A stretch of DNA of 64,000 nucleotides. Origin: an uncultured Alphaproteobacteria bacterium. GTDB lineage: Bacteria > Pseudomonadota > Alphaproteobacteria > RF32 > CAG-239. Within the stretch, counting starts at the first letter, position 1; every line of letters starts with the position of its first letter. Under the pieces are notes generated by a model. The model did not search any database and was not told where the DNA came from. It saw only the letters and a program-made list of their open reading frames with translations. Shown in pieces: positions 51,180 through 59,778 of this stretch. Both the position numbers and the translations under genes were made by a program. The stretch is from the NCBI GenBank assembly GCA_934277435.1, contig CAKQUE010000005.1, positions 1-64,000 of the forward strand. The letters run 5' to 3'.

Positions 51180-51650
51180 ATGTCAAATCCTATTGATACC
51201 AAAGTTATTAGCAAATTGGCTGAAATTTTGGATAAAAATCAATTAACTACCTTAAATTATGAAGATGAAAGCTGCAAAATTTCTTTAACCAGAGAAATTA
51301 GCGGCGGTGTTGTTCCGGCCTATGTTCCGGCTCCTCAGCCTGTTGCCGCTGCACCTGTTGCCGCTGCTCCGGTTGAAGAAGAAGTTAAAGAAACTGTTGT
51401 TGATTATAGCAACAATCCAAACGCTATCAAATCTCCAATGGTCGGTGTGGTATATCTTTCCAGCAATCCGAACTCTCCAAACTATGTTAAAGTCGGCGAT
51501 TCGGTTAATGAGGGTGATACTTTGTGCCTGATTGAAGCTATGAAGACATTTAATCCGGTAAAAGCTCCTCGCGCCGGCAAAGTTGCTAAAATTTTGGTAG
51601 AAACAGGCGACCCGATTGAATACGGCGAACCATTGATTGTGATTGAATAA
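51180..51650 (+). CDS. accB: Biotin carboxyl carrier protein of acetyl-CoA carboxylase
   Basis: Carries the biotin between biotin carboxylase and carboxyltransferase in fatty acid synthesis. The N-terminal region is followed by an Ala/Pro-rich linker and the biotinyl domain with EAMKTFN, in which Lys122 is biotinylated. The ATG at 51180 has AAAGGA upstream; an in-frame ATG at 51105 is not supported. 156 aa. It lies 14 nt before accC. Confidence 0.97.
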   Translation: MSNPIDTKVISKLAEILDKNQLTTLNYEDESCKISLTREISGGVVPAYVPAPQPVAAAPVAAAPVEEEVKETVVDYSNNPNAIKSPMVGVVYLSSNPNSPNYVKVGDSVNEGDTLCLIEAMKTFNPVKAPRAGKVAKILVETGDPIEYGEPLIVIE

Positions 51651-51664
51651 AACAAAGGATTGCT

Positions 51665-53014
51665 ATGTTTGAAAAAGTTCTGATAGCCAACCGTGGTGAA
51701 ATAGCCTTAAGAATACACCGTGCTTGTCGCGAAATGGGTATTCGTACCGTGGCTGTACACTCCGAAGCCGATGCCAACGCCATGCATGTGCGTTTGGCTG
51801 ATGAGGCTGTGTGCATAGGTCCGGCACGTTCCGTGGATTCGTATTTGAATAAGCCGGCGATTATTTCCGCTGCCATTATTACCGGCGCGGACGCAATTCA
51901 CCCTGGGTATGGCTTTCTTTCGGAAAACGCTGATTTTGCCGAAATGGTAGAAAAGCACGGTATAACCTTTATTGGTCCGACCGTGGCGCAAATGCGTTTG
52001 ATGGGAGATAAAATTACCGCCCGTAAAGCCGCAAAAGAGGCTGGGTTGCCAATTACCGAGGGTTCTCCGGCTTTGGAATCTGTTGAAGATGCAAAGCATT
52101 GGGCAAATGAAATCGGCTATCCGGTAATCATTAAAGCTAAAGACGGCGGCGGCGGTAAAGGTATGAAAATTGCTTTTAACGATGATGAAATCGGTGAAGC
52201 GTTTACCATGGCTAAAGCCGAAGCAAAAGCTGCGTTCCCTAGCGATGTTGTGTATATGGAAAAATATCTGCAGCATCCGCGTCATATAGAAATGCAGATT
52301 TTGGCGGATAAATACGGTAATGTTGTGCATTTGGGCGAGCGTGATTGCTCTATCCAACGTAACAACCAAAAGGTTATTGAAGAATGCCCATCTCCGGCGC
52401 TGAACCAAGACCAACGCAAAGAAATCGGCGATATCGTGCGCAACGCCATTGCTAAAATCGGCTACTGTAATGCCGGTACGTTGGAGTTTTTGTATGAAAA
52501 CGGCAAGTTCTATTTTATGGAAATGAACACGCGTTTGCAAGTAGAACACCCAATTACCGAAGCGGTTACCGGTATTGATATCGTTAAAGAGCAGATTCGC
52601 ATTGCTGCAGGCGCTCAGCTTGGCTATACGCAAGATGACATCAAATTCAATGGTCACGCCATTGAGTGCCGTATAAACGCCGAAGATCCGGAAACATTTG
52701 TGCCGTGCGCCGGTAAAATTGATGAATGGCACGCGCCAGGTGGTTTGGGAGTCCGTGTGGATTCGGAAATTTATTCCGGCTACTCGATTCCGCCGTACTA
52801 CGACAGTATGATTGCCAAATTGATTGTGCATGCCGGTACGCGTAACGCCGCTTTAATGCGTCTGCGTCGTGCTTTGGAGGAATTTGTAATCATGGGTGTG
52901 AAAACTACTATTCCGCTGCACCAAGAGATTATCTCGCAGCCGGAATATTTAGATGGTCAATATGACATTCACTGGTTAGAGCACTTTATGAAAACTCGCA
53001 AAAACAAATTCTAA
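51665..53014 (+). CDS. accC: Biotin carboxylase subunit of acetyl-CoA carboxylase
   Basis: ATP-dependent carboxylation of biotin on AccB. MFEKVLIANRGEIALRIHRA, the ATP-grasp loop KAKDGGGGKGMKIA, ERDCSIQRNNQKVIEE and MNTRLQVEHPITEAVTG are canonical. The length of 449 aa is standard. It is closed by a strong terminator. Confidence 0.98.
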   Translation: MFEKVLIANRGEIALRIHRACREMGIRTVAVHSEADANAMHVRLADEAVCIGPARSVDSYLNKPAIISAAIITGADAIHPGYGFLSENADFAEMVEKHGITFIGPTVAQMRLMGDKITARKAAKEAGLPITEGSPALESVEDAKHWANEIGYPVIIKAKDGGGGKGMKIAFNDDEIGEAFTMAKAEAKAAFPSDVVYMEKYLQHPRHIEMQILADKYGNVVHLGERDCSIQRNNQKVIEECPSPALNQDQRKEIGDIVRNAIAKIGYCNAGTLEFLYENGKFYFMEMNTRLQVEHPITEAVTGIDIVKEQIRIAAGAQLGYTQDDIKFNGHAIECRINAEDPETFVPCAGKIDEWHAPGGLGVRVDSEIYSGYSIPPYYDSMIAKLIVHAGTRNAALMRLRRALEEFVIMGVKTTIPLHQEIISQPEYLDGQYDIHWLEHFMKTRKNKF

Positions 53015-53023
53015 ATTTTATAA

Positions 53024-53056
53024 AAAATCCCAAGCGGAAACTTGGGATTTTTTTTG
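53024..53056. terminator. Terminator between accC and recF
   Basis: AATCCCAAG and CTTGGGATT (about 53026-53034 with 53041-53049) form a stem with T-runs on both strands. It serves convergent accC and recF. Confidence 0.85.
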
Positions 53057-53082
53057 TGCCATAATTACAAGGTGTAACAATA

Positions 53083-54294
53083 TTATTTTTTGAATACCTT
53101 ATTATCTCTAACTTCTAAAAATTGTGAAATATTTTGTATGGCGGCAAAATTCTGCGATTCGGTGGAGGTAATCCAAGCTTGTAAATGTAAGCCGGCAATT
53201 TTCAGCAAAAGGGCATCGCGTTTTTTGTCGTCCAAATGAGTCGTAACTTCGTCCAAAAGCAAAATAGGCGCAAATCCTTTATCTAAAATCTGACATTTTG
53301 TCTGTGCCAAAATAATACTGACCAACAAAGCTTTTTGTTCGCCGGTTGAGCAAAGTTCTGCCGGCATATTTTTTTTCTTAAAATAGACCTTAAAATCCGT
53401 ACGGTTTACGCCATCCACATAATCGTTATATAAAACATTGCGGCGCTGTTTTGCCAACAGCTCTATATAAAATTGTTCGACTCTTACGGCCGGCAGTGTG
53501 TCGAGCATTTTTTCAATAGTGCCGTCCAGTTCGAGTCGTACGTCCGGAAAAATATCATCAGGTTCATGTTCTATAAATGTGTTCAAGCGGGCAATTAGTT
53601 CGCGGCGGGCGGCAGCTATTGCTACTCCCAGCGAAGCCATATCTGTTTCCACTGATTGCAGCCAATGTTCGTCGGCGTGTCCGGTTTTTAGAATCTGAAA
53701 CCATTGCCGGTACAGATGTTCAAAGTTTGCAGTTCGTTTGGCGTGTTCCAAATCAAAAGCATAGACTAACCGGTCTAAAAAACTGCGCCTCGGCTGTGTT
53801 CCTCCTAAAAAAAGCCTATCCATTTGTGGAGTAACCCAAATTGCCGACACATATTTGCCGAGTTCTGACTGTTGGGTTATTTTTTGCTGATTGATTTTAA
53901 CTATTCGCCGCTCAAAATTTTTAATTTCATCATCTTCGGCATCTTCTCTAAAGCTTTTTTGTGTGCCGGTACCAATCAAATATTCTTCATTGTTTTTTAG
54001 AATTTCTGCAGCCACACTCCAGCCGCCGTTAATGTTCAAAATTTCTTCTTCCGGCGGTAGGATTCGTTTTATATCGGCAAGTCTGGCGCTGCGCAGTCCA
54101 CGCCCTGGAGTTAAAAAAGAAATGGCCTCAAGGATGTTGGTTTTTCCTGAGCCGTTTTCGCCGGTAATTATAATCGGCGCAATATTTGCCTCGATTCGCA
54201 GATTGCGATAGTTTCTAAAGTCAGATAAAGTCAGGCGTGTGACACCTGACTTTTCTTGAGTAATTTCATTTAATTTAGCTGTTAATTCCGACAA
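53083..54294 (-). CDS. recF: DNA replication and repair protein RecF
   Basis: SMC-like ATPase that helps load RecA at single-strand gaps. The Walker A is ITGENGSGKTNILEAI. LSTGEQKALLVSIILAQ corresponds to the ABC-type signature, here CSTGEQK, and PILLLDEVTTHLD is Walker B. At 403 aa it is slightly longer than average. It follows dnaN by one base, the classic dnaA-dnaN-recF order. Confidence 0.95.
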   Translation of the reverse strand: MSELTAKLNEITQEKSGVTRLTLSDFRNYRNLRIEANIAPIIITGENGSGKTNILEAISFLTPGRGLRSARLADIKRILPPEEEILNINGGWSVAAEILKNNEEYLIGTGTQKSFREDAEDDEIKNFERRIVKINQQKITQQSELGKYVSAIWVTPQMDRLFLGGTQPRRSFLDRLVYAFDLEHAKRTANFEHLYRQWFQILKTGHADEHWLQSVETDMASLGVAIAAARRELIARLNTFIEHEPDDIFPDVRLELDGTIEKMLDTLPAVRVEQFYIELLAKQRRNVLYNDYVDGVNRTDFKVYFKKKNMPAELCSTGEQKALLVSIILAQTKCQILDKGFAPILLLDEVTTHLDDKKRDALLLKIAGLHLQAWITSTESQNFAAIQNISQFLEVRDNKVFKK

Positions 54295-54295
54295 T

Positions 54296-55414
54296 TTAGA
54301 CTCTCATCGGCATCAAAACGTAGATGGCGCTGGCATCAGAAGTGTCGTGAATAACTGATGGAGATGCGCCGTCACTAAAACTAAATTTAGCTGTATCGCC
54401 TTTAATCTCAGATAAAATATCCAGCAAATAACGGAAGTTATAGCCTATTTCCAACGATTCGCTGTCGTAAGTTGCTTCAACTTCTTCAATAGCACTGCCC
54501 AAATCCGGACTTGAAGTGGTGATAATCACATGATTTTTATTTGCAATCATTTTAATGGCGCGGGTGCGTTCGGCTACCACAGATACACGGTCAACCGCTG
54601 TCGCCAAATCTTTTACATTCAATTCCAAAATCTTGTCATTATCGGTTGGAATAACTCGTTCATAATCTGGATAAGTGCCATCAATTAACTTAGAAGCCAG
54701 TGTAACATCAGCCAGCGTAAAGCGAACTTTACTATCAGACAAAGCAATTTGAATGGATTCGGCTGAGGTGTCATCTAACAATTTACGAATTTCGCCAACG
54801 GTTTTGCGCGGCAAAATTACGCCTTCCATATTGGCAGCGCCTTCTGGTAACGGAGTTTCAACACAAGCTAAGCGGTGACCGTCAGTTGCAACAATGCGCA
54901 AAACTTTAGTTTCACCTTCATTTTTTGGGTGAATATATAAACCATTCAAATAATATCTGGTTTCTTCGGTAGAAGCGGCAAATTGCGTACGGTCAATCAC
55001 ATCTTTCAGTTCATCACGATTCATTTCAAAATTGGTTGGTAAAGCGTCGGTGGAAATAACAGGAAAGTCCTCAACTCCAATAGTGGAGAGTGAAAATTTA
55101 GAACGACCTGAGGCAATGCTGAGCTGTTCTTTTTCATCGGGATAAGTTAGTTCGATTTCTGAACCGTCAGAAAGCTTGCGCACAATGTCATAAAGCATAT
55201 GAGCCGGAGCGGTGATAGCACCGTTTTCCAAAATTTTAGCGTCTACAATTTCGGTAATTTCCGTATCCATATCGGTTGCCTTAAAGCTGATACCTTCATT
55301 GCTTGCTTCGATTCTAACATTAGACAATACCGGAACGGTGTTTCTTTTTTCTACAATATTTTGCACGTGTCCCAGAGTTTTCAATAAAACAGCTTTTTCA
55401 ATTGTAAACTTCAT
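54296..55414 (-). CDS. dnaN: DNA polymerase III beta subunit (sliding clamp)
   Basis: Ring-shaped clamp for DNA polymerase III and partner of Hda. MKFTIEKAVLLKTLGHVQNIVEKRNTVPVL and the C-terminal YVLMPMRV are typical. 372 aa, three repeated domains. The ATG is at 55414. It lies 133 nt behind dnaA, with a long hairpin in between. Confidence 0.98.
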   Translation of the reverse strand: MKFTIEKAVLLKTLGHVQNIVEKRNTVPVLSNVRIEASNEGISFKATDMDTEITEIVDAKILENGAITAPAHMLYDIVRKLSDGSEIELTYPDEKEQLSIASGRSKFSLSTIGVEDFPVISTDALPTNFEMNRDELKDVIDRTQFAASTEETRYYLNGLYIHPKNEGETKVLRIVATDGHRLACVETPLPEGAANMEGVILPRKTVGEIRKLLDDTSAESIQIALSDSKVRFTLADVTLASKLIDGTYPDYERVIPTDNDKILELNVKDLATAVDRVSVVAERTRAIKMIANKNHVIITTSSPDLGSAIEEVEATYDSESLEIGYNFRYLLDILSEIKGDTAKFSFSDGASPSVIHDTSDASAIYVLMPMRV

Positions 55415-55450
55415 TTCTTTTCACCAATTTTATAATGTTTCTACCAAATA

Positions 55451-55532
55451 CAAAAACGACTCATCGTTTTCTTAAATCTTCTCAAAGAGTAGCAAAACTA
55501 CAACAAAATAAGAAGTCAAAAAGATGAGTCGT
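55451..55532 (-). promoter_or_regulatory. Long-range hairpin in the dnaA-dnaN spacer
   Basis: On the minus strand ACGACTCATC (55532-55523) can pair perfectly with GATGAGTCGT (55465-55456) across a 57-nt loop, followed by TTTTG. It may be a terminator or attenuator limiting read-through from dnaA into dnaN. Confidence 0.4.
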
Positions 55533-55547
55533 CAACAATTTTTTTAC

Positions 55548-56984
55548 TTAGTTTTCCAAAAGGTGGCGCAAGGCTTCTACGCTTTCGGAAAGCGACGTGT
55601 CTTCAACAATCAGTTCTTCTACTTTGCGGACAGCGTGCATAACTGTGGTGTGGTCACGGTCAAATTTACGGCCAATCTCCGGCAATGAGCGCGAAGTCAG
55701 CTGTTTTGCCAAATACATGGCAATTTGACGCGGGCGGGCTACGTTGCGAGCACGGCGTGAAGATTGCATCTCTTTGACCGAAATATTGAAGTATTCAGCA
55801 ACTTTTCTTTGAATTTCATCAATTGTTGTTTTGCGGTCAATTGAGCGCAGCATATCCTTTAATACGTCTTGAGTCATATCCAAAGTGATTTCGTGACCAG
55901 AAAGCAATTGCGAATGTGCAGCGATTCGTTTTAATGAGCCTTCCAGTTCGCGGATATTAGAAGTAATTTTTTGCGCCAAAAAGTCAGCGACATTTTGCGG
56001 CAGATTAATACCCAGTTGAGCAGCTTTTTTGTTTAAGATGTCAACGCGCAAATCAAAATCTGTCGGCATAATATCAGCGGCCAATCCGCTGTTTAGGCGA
56101 GATTTTAAGCGGGCTTCAATGCCATCTAAATCGTTTGGTGATTTGTCGGCGGATAAAATAATCTGGCGGCCGCCTTCCATCAAAGAGTCAAATGTATAGA
56201 AAAATTCATCTTGAGTTTTTTCTTTGTTAGCCAAAAATTGCACGTCGTCAATCATCAAAACGTCAACTGAACGGAATTGCTCCTTAAAAGCCTCAGCATC
56301 TTTATAGCGCAAAGCTTTAACAAATTTATACAAAAACTGTTCTGCAGAAATATAAACTACGTTGCGTGACGGATCATTCTTTTTGATTTCCCAAGCGATA
56401 GCGTGCATCAAATGGGTTTTGCCCAGTCCAACGCCAGAGTATAAAAACAGTGGATTAAAAGATATATTTCTCGATTCGGCAACCTTTTTTGCGGCCACAT
56501 AAGCAAACTCATTGGTTTTACCAACAACAAAATTTTCAAATGTGTAGGCTGGATTCAGCTTTGAAGACAAATATTGTTCATCATCTGTTGCGGTATAAGT
56601 GTTGGCAACATTATTTAAACCGTAAATGCTTTGCGGAGTCGGTGTAGATTTAATTTTTTTCAAAAGCGAAGTGTCGCGGTTTCCCATAATAGAATTTTCA
56701 GCCGGTCCGACATTTTGCACAATAAATTGAACTTTTTTAATATCAGGGTTTTTGTGTTCCCAAATTTTATGGATTCTGTCAGAATAATGAGCAATCACCC
56801 AGTTTTTCATAAAAGCTGTCGGTGCGCAAATATTCATTACGCCGTCATTAAAAGAACTTACGCTAAGCGGTTTCAACCAACTGTCAAAGGCGGTTTCTCC
56901 AAATTCATTTTTTAACTGGCAACAAACTTGCTCCCATTGGTCATTGATAGAAAAATCTTCGTCATATATTGCTTGTTCAGCCAT
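55548..56984 (-). CDS. dnaA: Chromosomal replication initiator DnaA
   Basis: AAA+ initiator that melts the origin. Domain I (about 1-85) is followed by a linker. Domain III has Walker A FLYSGVGLGKTHL and Walker B VLMIDDVQFLA. C-terminal domain IV has the signature near DRDHTTVMHAVRKVEE. The ATG at 56984 is preferred (AGGA 7 nt upstream), giving 478 aa; the frame stays open to 57089. The gene order rpsT-dnaA-dnaN-recF is conserved in alphaproteobacteria. Confidence 0.98.
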   Translation of the reverse strand: MAEQAIYDEDFSINDQWEQVCCQLKNEFGETAFDSWLKPLSVSSFNDGVMNICAPTAFMKNWVIAHYSDRIHKIWEHKNPDIKKVQFIVQNVGPAENSIMGNRDTSLLKKIKSTPTPQSIYGLNNVANTYTATDDEQYLSSKLNPAYTFENFVVGKTNEFAYVAAKKVAESRNISFNPLFLYSGVGLGKTHLMHAIAWEIKKNDPSRNVVYISAEQFLYKFVKALRYKDAEAFKEQFRSVDVLMIDDVQFLANKEKTQDEFFYTFDSLMEGGRQIILSADKSPNDLDGIEARLKSRLNSGLAADIMPTDFDLRVDILNKKAAQLGINLPQNVADFLAQKITSNIRELEGSLKRIAAHSQLLSGHEITLDMTQDVLKDMLRSIDRKTTIDEIQRKVAEYFNISVKEMQSSRRARNVARPRQIAMYLAKQLTSRSLPEIGRKFDRDHTTVMHAVRKVEELIVEDTSLSESVEALRHLLEN

Positions 56985-57376
56985 CTTCATATCCTGTTCA
57001 GTTAAAATTACTTCAAATAATTGTGCGAGAAATGAACTGTAATGCCTAAATTTTTTTACAGCGTGCGCTAATTTTTTTGCCTTAAACAATAGCCGTCAAT
57101 TCAAAGACTTATGTTTTGTTGGCATAAAGCTTATCAGCGTAGTGCTGTCAATTTTTTAGTTTTTTTGTTTTCAATCTATAACAATTTATTTTGCTCAAAA
57201 TTTTATTTTTATGCTTTTAGTTTTGTTAGATTGTCATACATCATTTCTTCAAAATCTAAATTAATTGTTAACAGCAAAAATATACAAATACAAGAGAACT
57301 TTTTAAGAACATTGCAATTAAATAGCTTGACAAGTGTTTTTGCTAGAGTCGGAAAATAAGTGCTTGTTTTTCAACT
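56985..57376. other. AT-rich dnaA upstream region without clear DnaA boxes
   Basis: About 390 nt of AT-rich sequence between rpsT and dnaA. It must hold the dnaA promoter. I found no exact DnaA box here, so there is no support for an origin at this place. A few T-rich tracts are present, but no repeat or gene. Confidence 0.5.
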
Positions 57377-57420
57377 AAAAAATGCAAATTGAACCCATGA
57401 AGGAACAATTTGCATTTTAG
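57377..57420 (-). terminator. Terminator of rpsT
   Basis: A 13-bp perfect inverted repeat (57379-57391 with 57406-57418), followed on the minus strand by a T-rich tail. Confidence 0.85.
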
Positions 57421-57443
57421 GATTTTTCTAGAGTCTTTAAAGA

Positions 57444-57704
57444 TTAAAGAGCTTTAATTTTTTGAGCTAAACGAGAAATCGTACGAGAAGCAGCATTCTT
57501 TTTGAAAACGCCTTTTTGAGCAGCTCTCATCATTTCGCTTTCAGCAGTAATAAAAGCAGCTGCAGCAGCTTCTTTATCTTTAGCGTTAATCAAAGCGTCA
57601 ACTTTTTTAACAAAAGTTCTAACGCGGCTTCTGCGAGCGCCGTTAATCAAACTGCGTTTGTTGTTTCTTACGATTCTTGTTTTTGCCGACTTATGATTGG
57701 CCAT
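57444..57704 (-). CDS. rpsT: 30S ribosomal protein S20
   Basis: Small basic helical protein (86 aa) binding 16S rRNA. MANHKSAKTRIVRNNKRSLI and the C-terminal KNAASRTISRLAQKIKAL are standard. The ATG at 57704 has AGGA 8 nt upstream; the open frame extends to 57785 without support. Confidence 0.98.
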   Translation of the reverse strand: MANHKSAKTRIVRNNKRSLINGARRSRVRTFVKKVDALINAKDKEAAAAAFITAESEMMRAAQKGVFKKNAASRTISRLAQKIKAL

Positions 57705-57813
57705 AATTTTCTTCCTATATAAAATTTTAGTTAATACAAAATTTACTCTGGTAAACTTTATAACCACGACAGGTTCATAAGTCAACTGAATTTTTCAAAA
57801 ACTTTGTGATTTT

Positions 57814-58179
57814 TTAAGGTTTTGACTTGACGGTTATGCGGATAATCAGAGGTTTTACGGATTCTTTGATGATTTCCAGTGTTTCACCTTCGCGATAAAA
57901 AAGTAAGTTATTTCCGCGATTCCCTTGATATATCCACCCTAGCTGCGGCAGCGATTCTCTATAAAAATTTGCAACGGTGGCAAATTTTAGCCGGCGCGAG
58001 GTTAAATAGGCTTCCAGCAGTCTGGTTTCTTCATTGCCAAAAGAAATATCATCTTGTGTTATTTGCGACAGGCCGTCCATCAAAGGCACATCTTCCATGC
58101 CTTCCACAAAATTTGCGGCATTTACCGTTGATATCAAAGTTAAAAAAAACAAAAAAATCAGGGCTGAAAGTTTTTTCAT
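57814..58179 (-). CDS. Small secreted protein between mutM and rpsT
   Basis: A 121-aa exported protein with a signal peptide (MKKLSALIFLFFLTLISTVNA). The mature part begins ANFVEGMEDVPLMDGLSQI, a pattern seen in a conserved alphaproteobacterial secreted protein of unknown function. It continues as a compact domain with an amphipathic helix and strands (YRESLPQLGWIYQGNRGNNL). The ATG at 58179 has AAGGA 7 nt upstream. It begins 10 nt after the mutM stop, so the two are co-transcribed. This slot often holds an unrelated enoyl-CoA hydratase gene in other alphaproteobacteria. Confidence 0.7.
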   Translation of the reverse strand: MKKLSALIFLFFLTLISTVNAANFVEGMEDVPLMDGLSQITQDDISFGNEETRLLEAYLTSRRLKFATVANFYRESLPQLGWIYQGNRGNNLLFYREGETLEIIKESVKPLIIRITVKSKP

Positions 58180-58189
58180 AATCGATTCC

Positions 58190-59023
58190 TTATTTTTGTA
58201 AAACCGGACAGAAAAACGTTGAACGTCCTCCAAGCACGATTTTTTCAATATGTTTTTTACCATTGCAGCAGCAATCGGGACAGCGTTGTCCGGTTTTATT
58301 ATAAACACAGTGTTGCTTTTGAAAATAGCCGATATCGCCGTCAGGTCGCTTAAAATCATGAATGGTCGAACCGCCGGCTGCAATGGCTTTTTCTAGAATT
58401 TCCTGAGTATATTTAATAATCAATGCACATTCTTCAATGTTTATGGATTTAGATTCTCTGGTTGGTAAAATTCTGGCTTTATACAGGATTTCCGAAGCAT
58501 AAATGTTGCCGATTCCGCAAATAATGCTTTGATCTAAAAGCGCGACTTTTATAGCGCATTTTTTAGAATGCAAAATATCTAGCAGATATTTTGGCGTTAG
58601 TTCTTTCTCCCAAGGGTCTAAGCCTAGTTCTTTTAATAGCGGATTCTCTTTTAGTTTATCGGAGTCGCAGACTGTAACCAGTCCAAAGCGCCGCACATCG
58701 TTATAAATAATAACGCCGTTAGAGGTTTCAAAAATAATGTGGTCATGTTTATCCAGTGGATTTGGTAAACTGGATTCTATTTTTATTTTTCCGCTCATAC
58801 CAAAGTGCCAGATAATAGTTTGCCCGTTATCAAGTTCAACCAACATATATTTAGCGATTCGCTTTAGAGCAATTACGGTAGCGCCCTCGATTCTTTTTTC
58901 AAAATCTTCTGGCACGTTTTGCCTAAATTGGCGTTGTCGCACCGTAACTTTAACTATTTTTGCGCCAAGCAAAGTTTTGGCAACGGTGTTTTTTATGGTT
59001 TCAACTTCTGGAAGTTCCGGCAT
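58190..59023 (-). CDS. mutM: Formamidopyrimidine-DNA glycosylase
   Basis: Base-excision enzyme removing 8-oxoguanine. The N-terminal MPELPEVETIKN with catalytic Pro2 and Glu3, the HFGMSGKI region and GIGNIYASEILYKARI are canonical. The C-terminal zinc finger is odd: CPDCCC supplies the first pair, but the end reads FCPVLQK. The fourth zinc Cys of the usual FCPxCQ is Leu here (codon TTA), which may weaken metal binding. 277 aa, start 59023 with GGAG upstream. Confidence 0.95.
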   Translation of the reverse strand: MPELPEVETIKNTVAKTLLGAKIVKVTVRQRQFRQNVPEDFEKRIEGATVIALKRIAKYMLVELDNGQTIIWHFGMSGKIKIESSLPNPLDKHDHIIFETSNGVIIYNDVRRFGLVTVCDSDKLKENPLLKELGLDPWEKELTPKYLLDILHSKKCAIKVALLDQSIICGIGNIYASEILYKARILPTRESKSINIEECALIIKYTQEILEKAIAAGGSTIHDFKRPDGDIGYFQKQHCVYNKTGQRCPDCCCNGKKHIEKIVLGGRSTFFCPVLQK

Positions 59024-59130
59024 CTTAATCTCCTTAATGCTATAATAACGGAGTAGAATTTGTTTGCAATCTGCTTGCCATTATTTATAAACAGGATTAA
59101 ACTGTTTCGAATGTTAGGAAAAGAGATTTT

Positions 59131-59712
59131 ATGTTAAAAAGAACCAAAAAATATTATGCTCCGCAAAATGAAAATGTCGAACATCAATGCGACTACCCTG
59201 GGTGTACCGAAAAAGGTGAGTACCGTGCGCCTAAAGACCGCAAGCTGAAAGAATATTATTGGTTTTGCTTAAAACATGTTCAAGAATATAATTCAAAATG
59301 GAATTATTACGGAGATGGCGGAGCGGCTGCCGAAGAAGAGGAACGCTTGCGTTCTAAAATGCATTTTCAAAAAGGGTTTCGCTCTAAAGTTCGTTATCAG
59401 TTTGGCTATGATTTATGGGATGAGGCCGAATTTTTTGATTCTGACTATGCTAATCCTTCGGATTCTAGTCGCGAATATTCTGCGGATGGCATATATTTTA
59501 CGGTAGAAGAGCGCCGTTATATTCAAATTTTAGAAATGGATATCCGTGATTTAAATCCCGAAACTTTGAAAAAACAATACAAGGCCTTGGCCAAAAAATA
59601 TCATCCAGATGTGAATCAAAAAGATAAAAATGCTGAAGAAAAATTTAAACAGATTTCTGCGGCGTATCATGCGCTTTTAGATAAGTTTTCGCGCGTGCCT
59701 AATTATGGATGA
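59131..59712 (+). CDS. J-domain co-chaperone-like protein
   Basis: A 193-aa protein whose C-terminal 60 residues form a J-domain with the HPD motif (LAKKYHPDVNQ), the part that stimulates DnaK. The N-terminal half carries a short Cys/His cluster (CDYPGCTEKGEY, then FCLKHVQEY), likely a zinc-binding knuckle. J-domain at the C-terminus plus this N-terminal motif is the layout of a DnaJ-like family common in alphaproteobacteria. It is not the housekeeping DnaJ. Single gene with a terminator behind it. Confidence 0.85.
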   Translation: MLKRTKKYYAPQNENVEHQCDYPGCTEKGEYRAPKDRKLKEYYWFCLKHVQEYNSKWNYYGDGGAAAEEEERLRSKMHFQKGFRSKVRYQFGYDLWDEAEFFDSDYANPSDSSREYSADGIYFTVEERRYIQILEMDIRDLNPETLKKQYKALAKKYHPDVNQKDKNAEEKFKQISAAYHALLDKFSRVPNYG

Positions 59713-59716
59713 TACA

Positions 59717-59758
59717 AAAAATCCTCGCTAAAATGATATTATTTCAGCGAGGATTTGG
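59717..59758. terminator. Bidirectional terminator
   Basis: AAATCCTCGCT (59719-59729) pairs with AGCGAGGATTT (59746-59756), between the convergent J-domain and aminotransferase genes. Confidence 0.85.
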
Positions 59759-59778
59759 CTTAGTTGATAAGCTTTACA

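Noticed and set aside
51707..52831. 374-codon minus-strand frame inside accC
   Set aside because: Antisense shadow of accC; no ribosome-binding site and no recognisable features.
56985..57376. Chromosomal origin upstream of dnaA
   Set aside because: AT-rich, but without exact DnaA boxes or iterated repeats.
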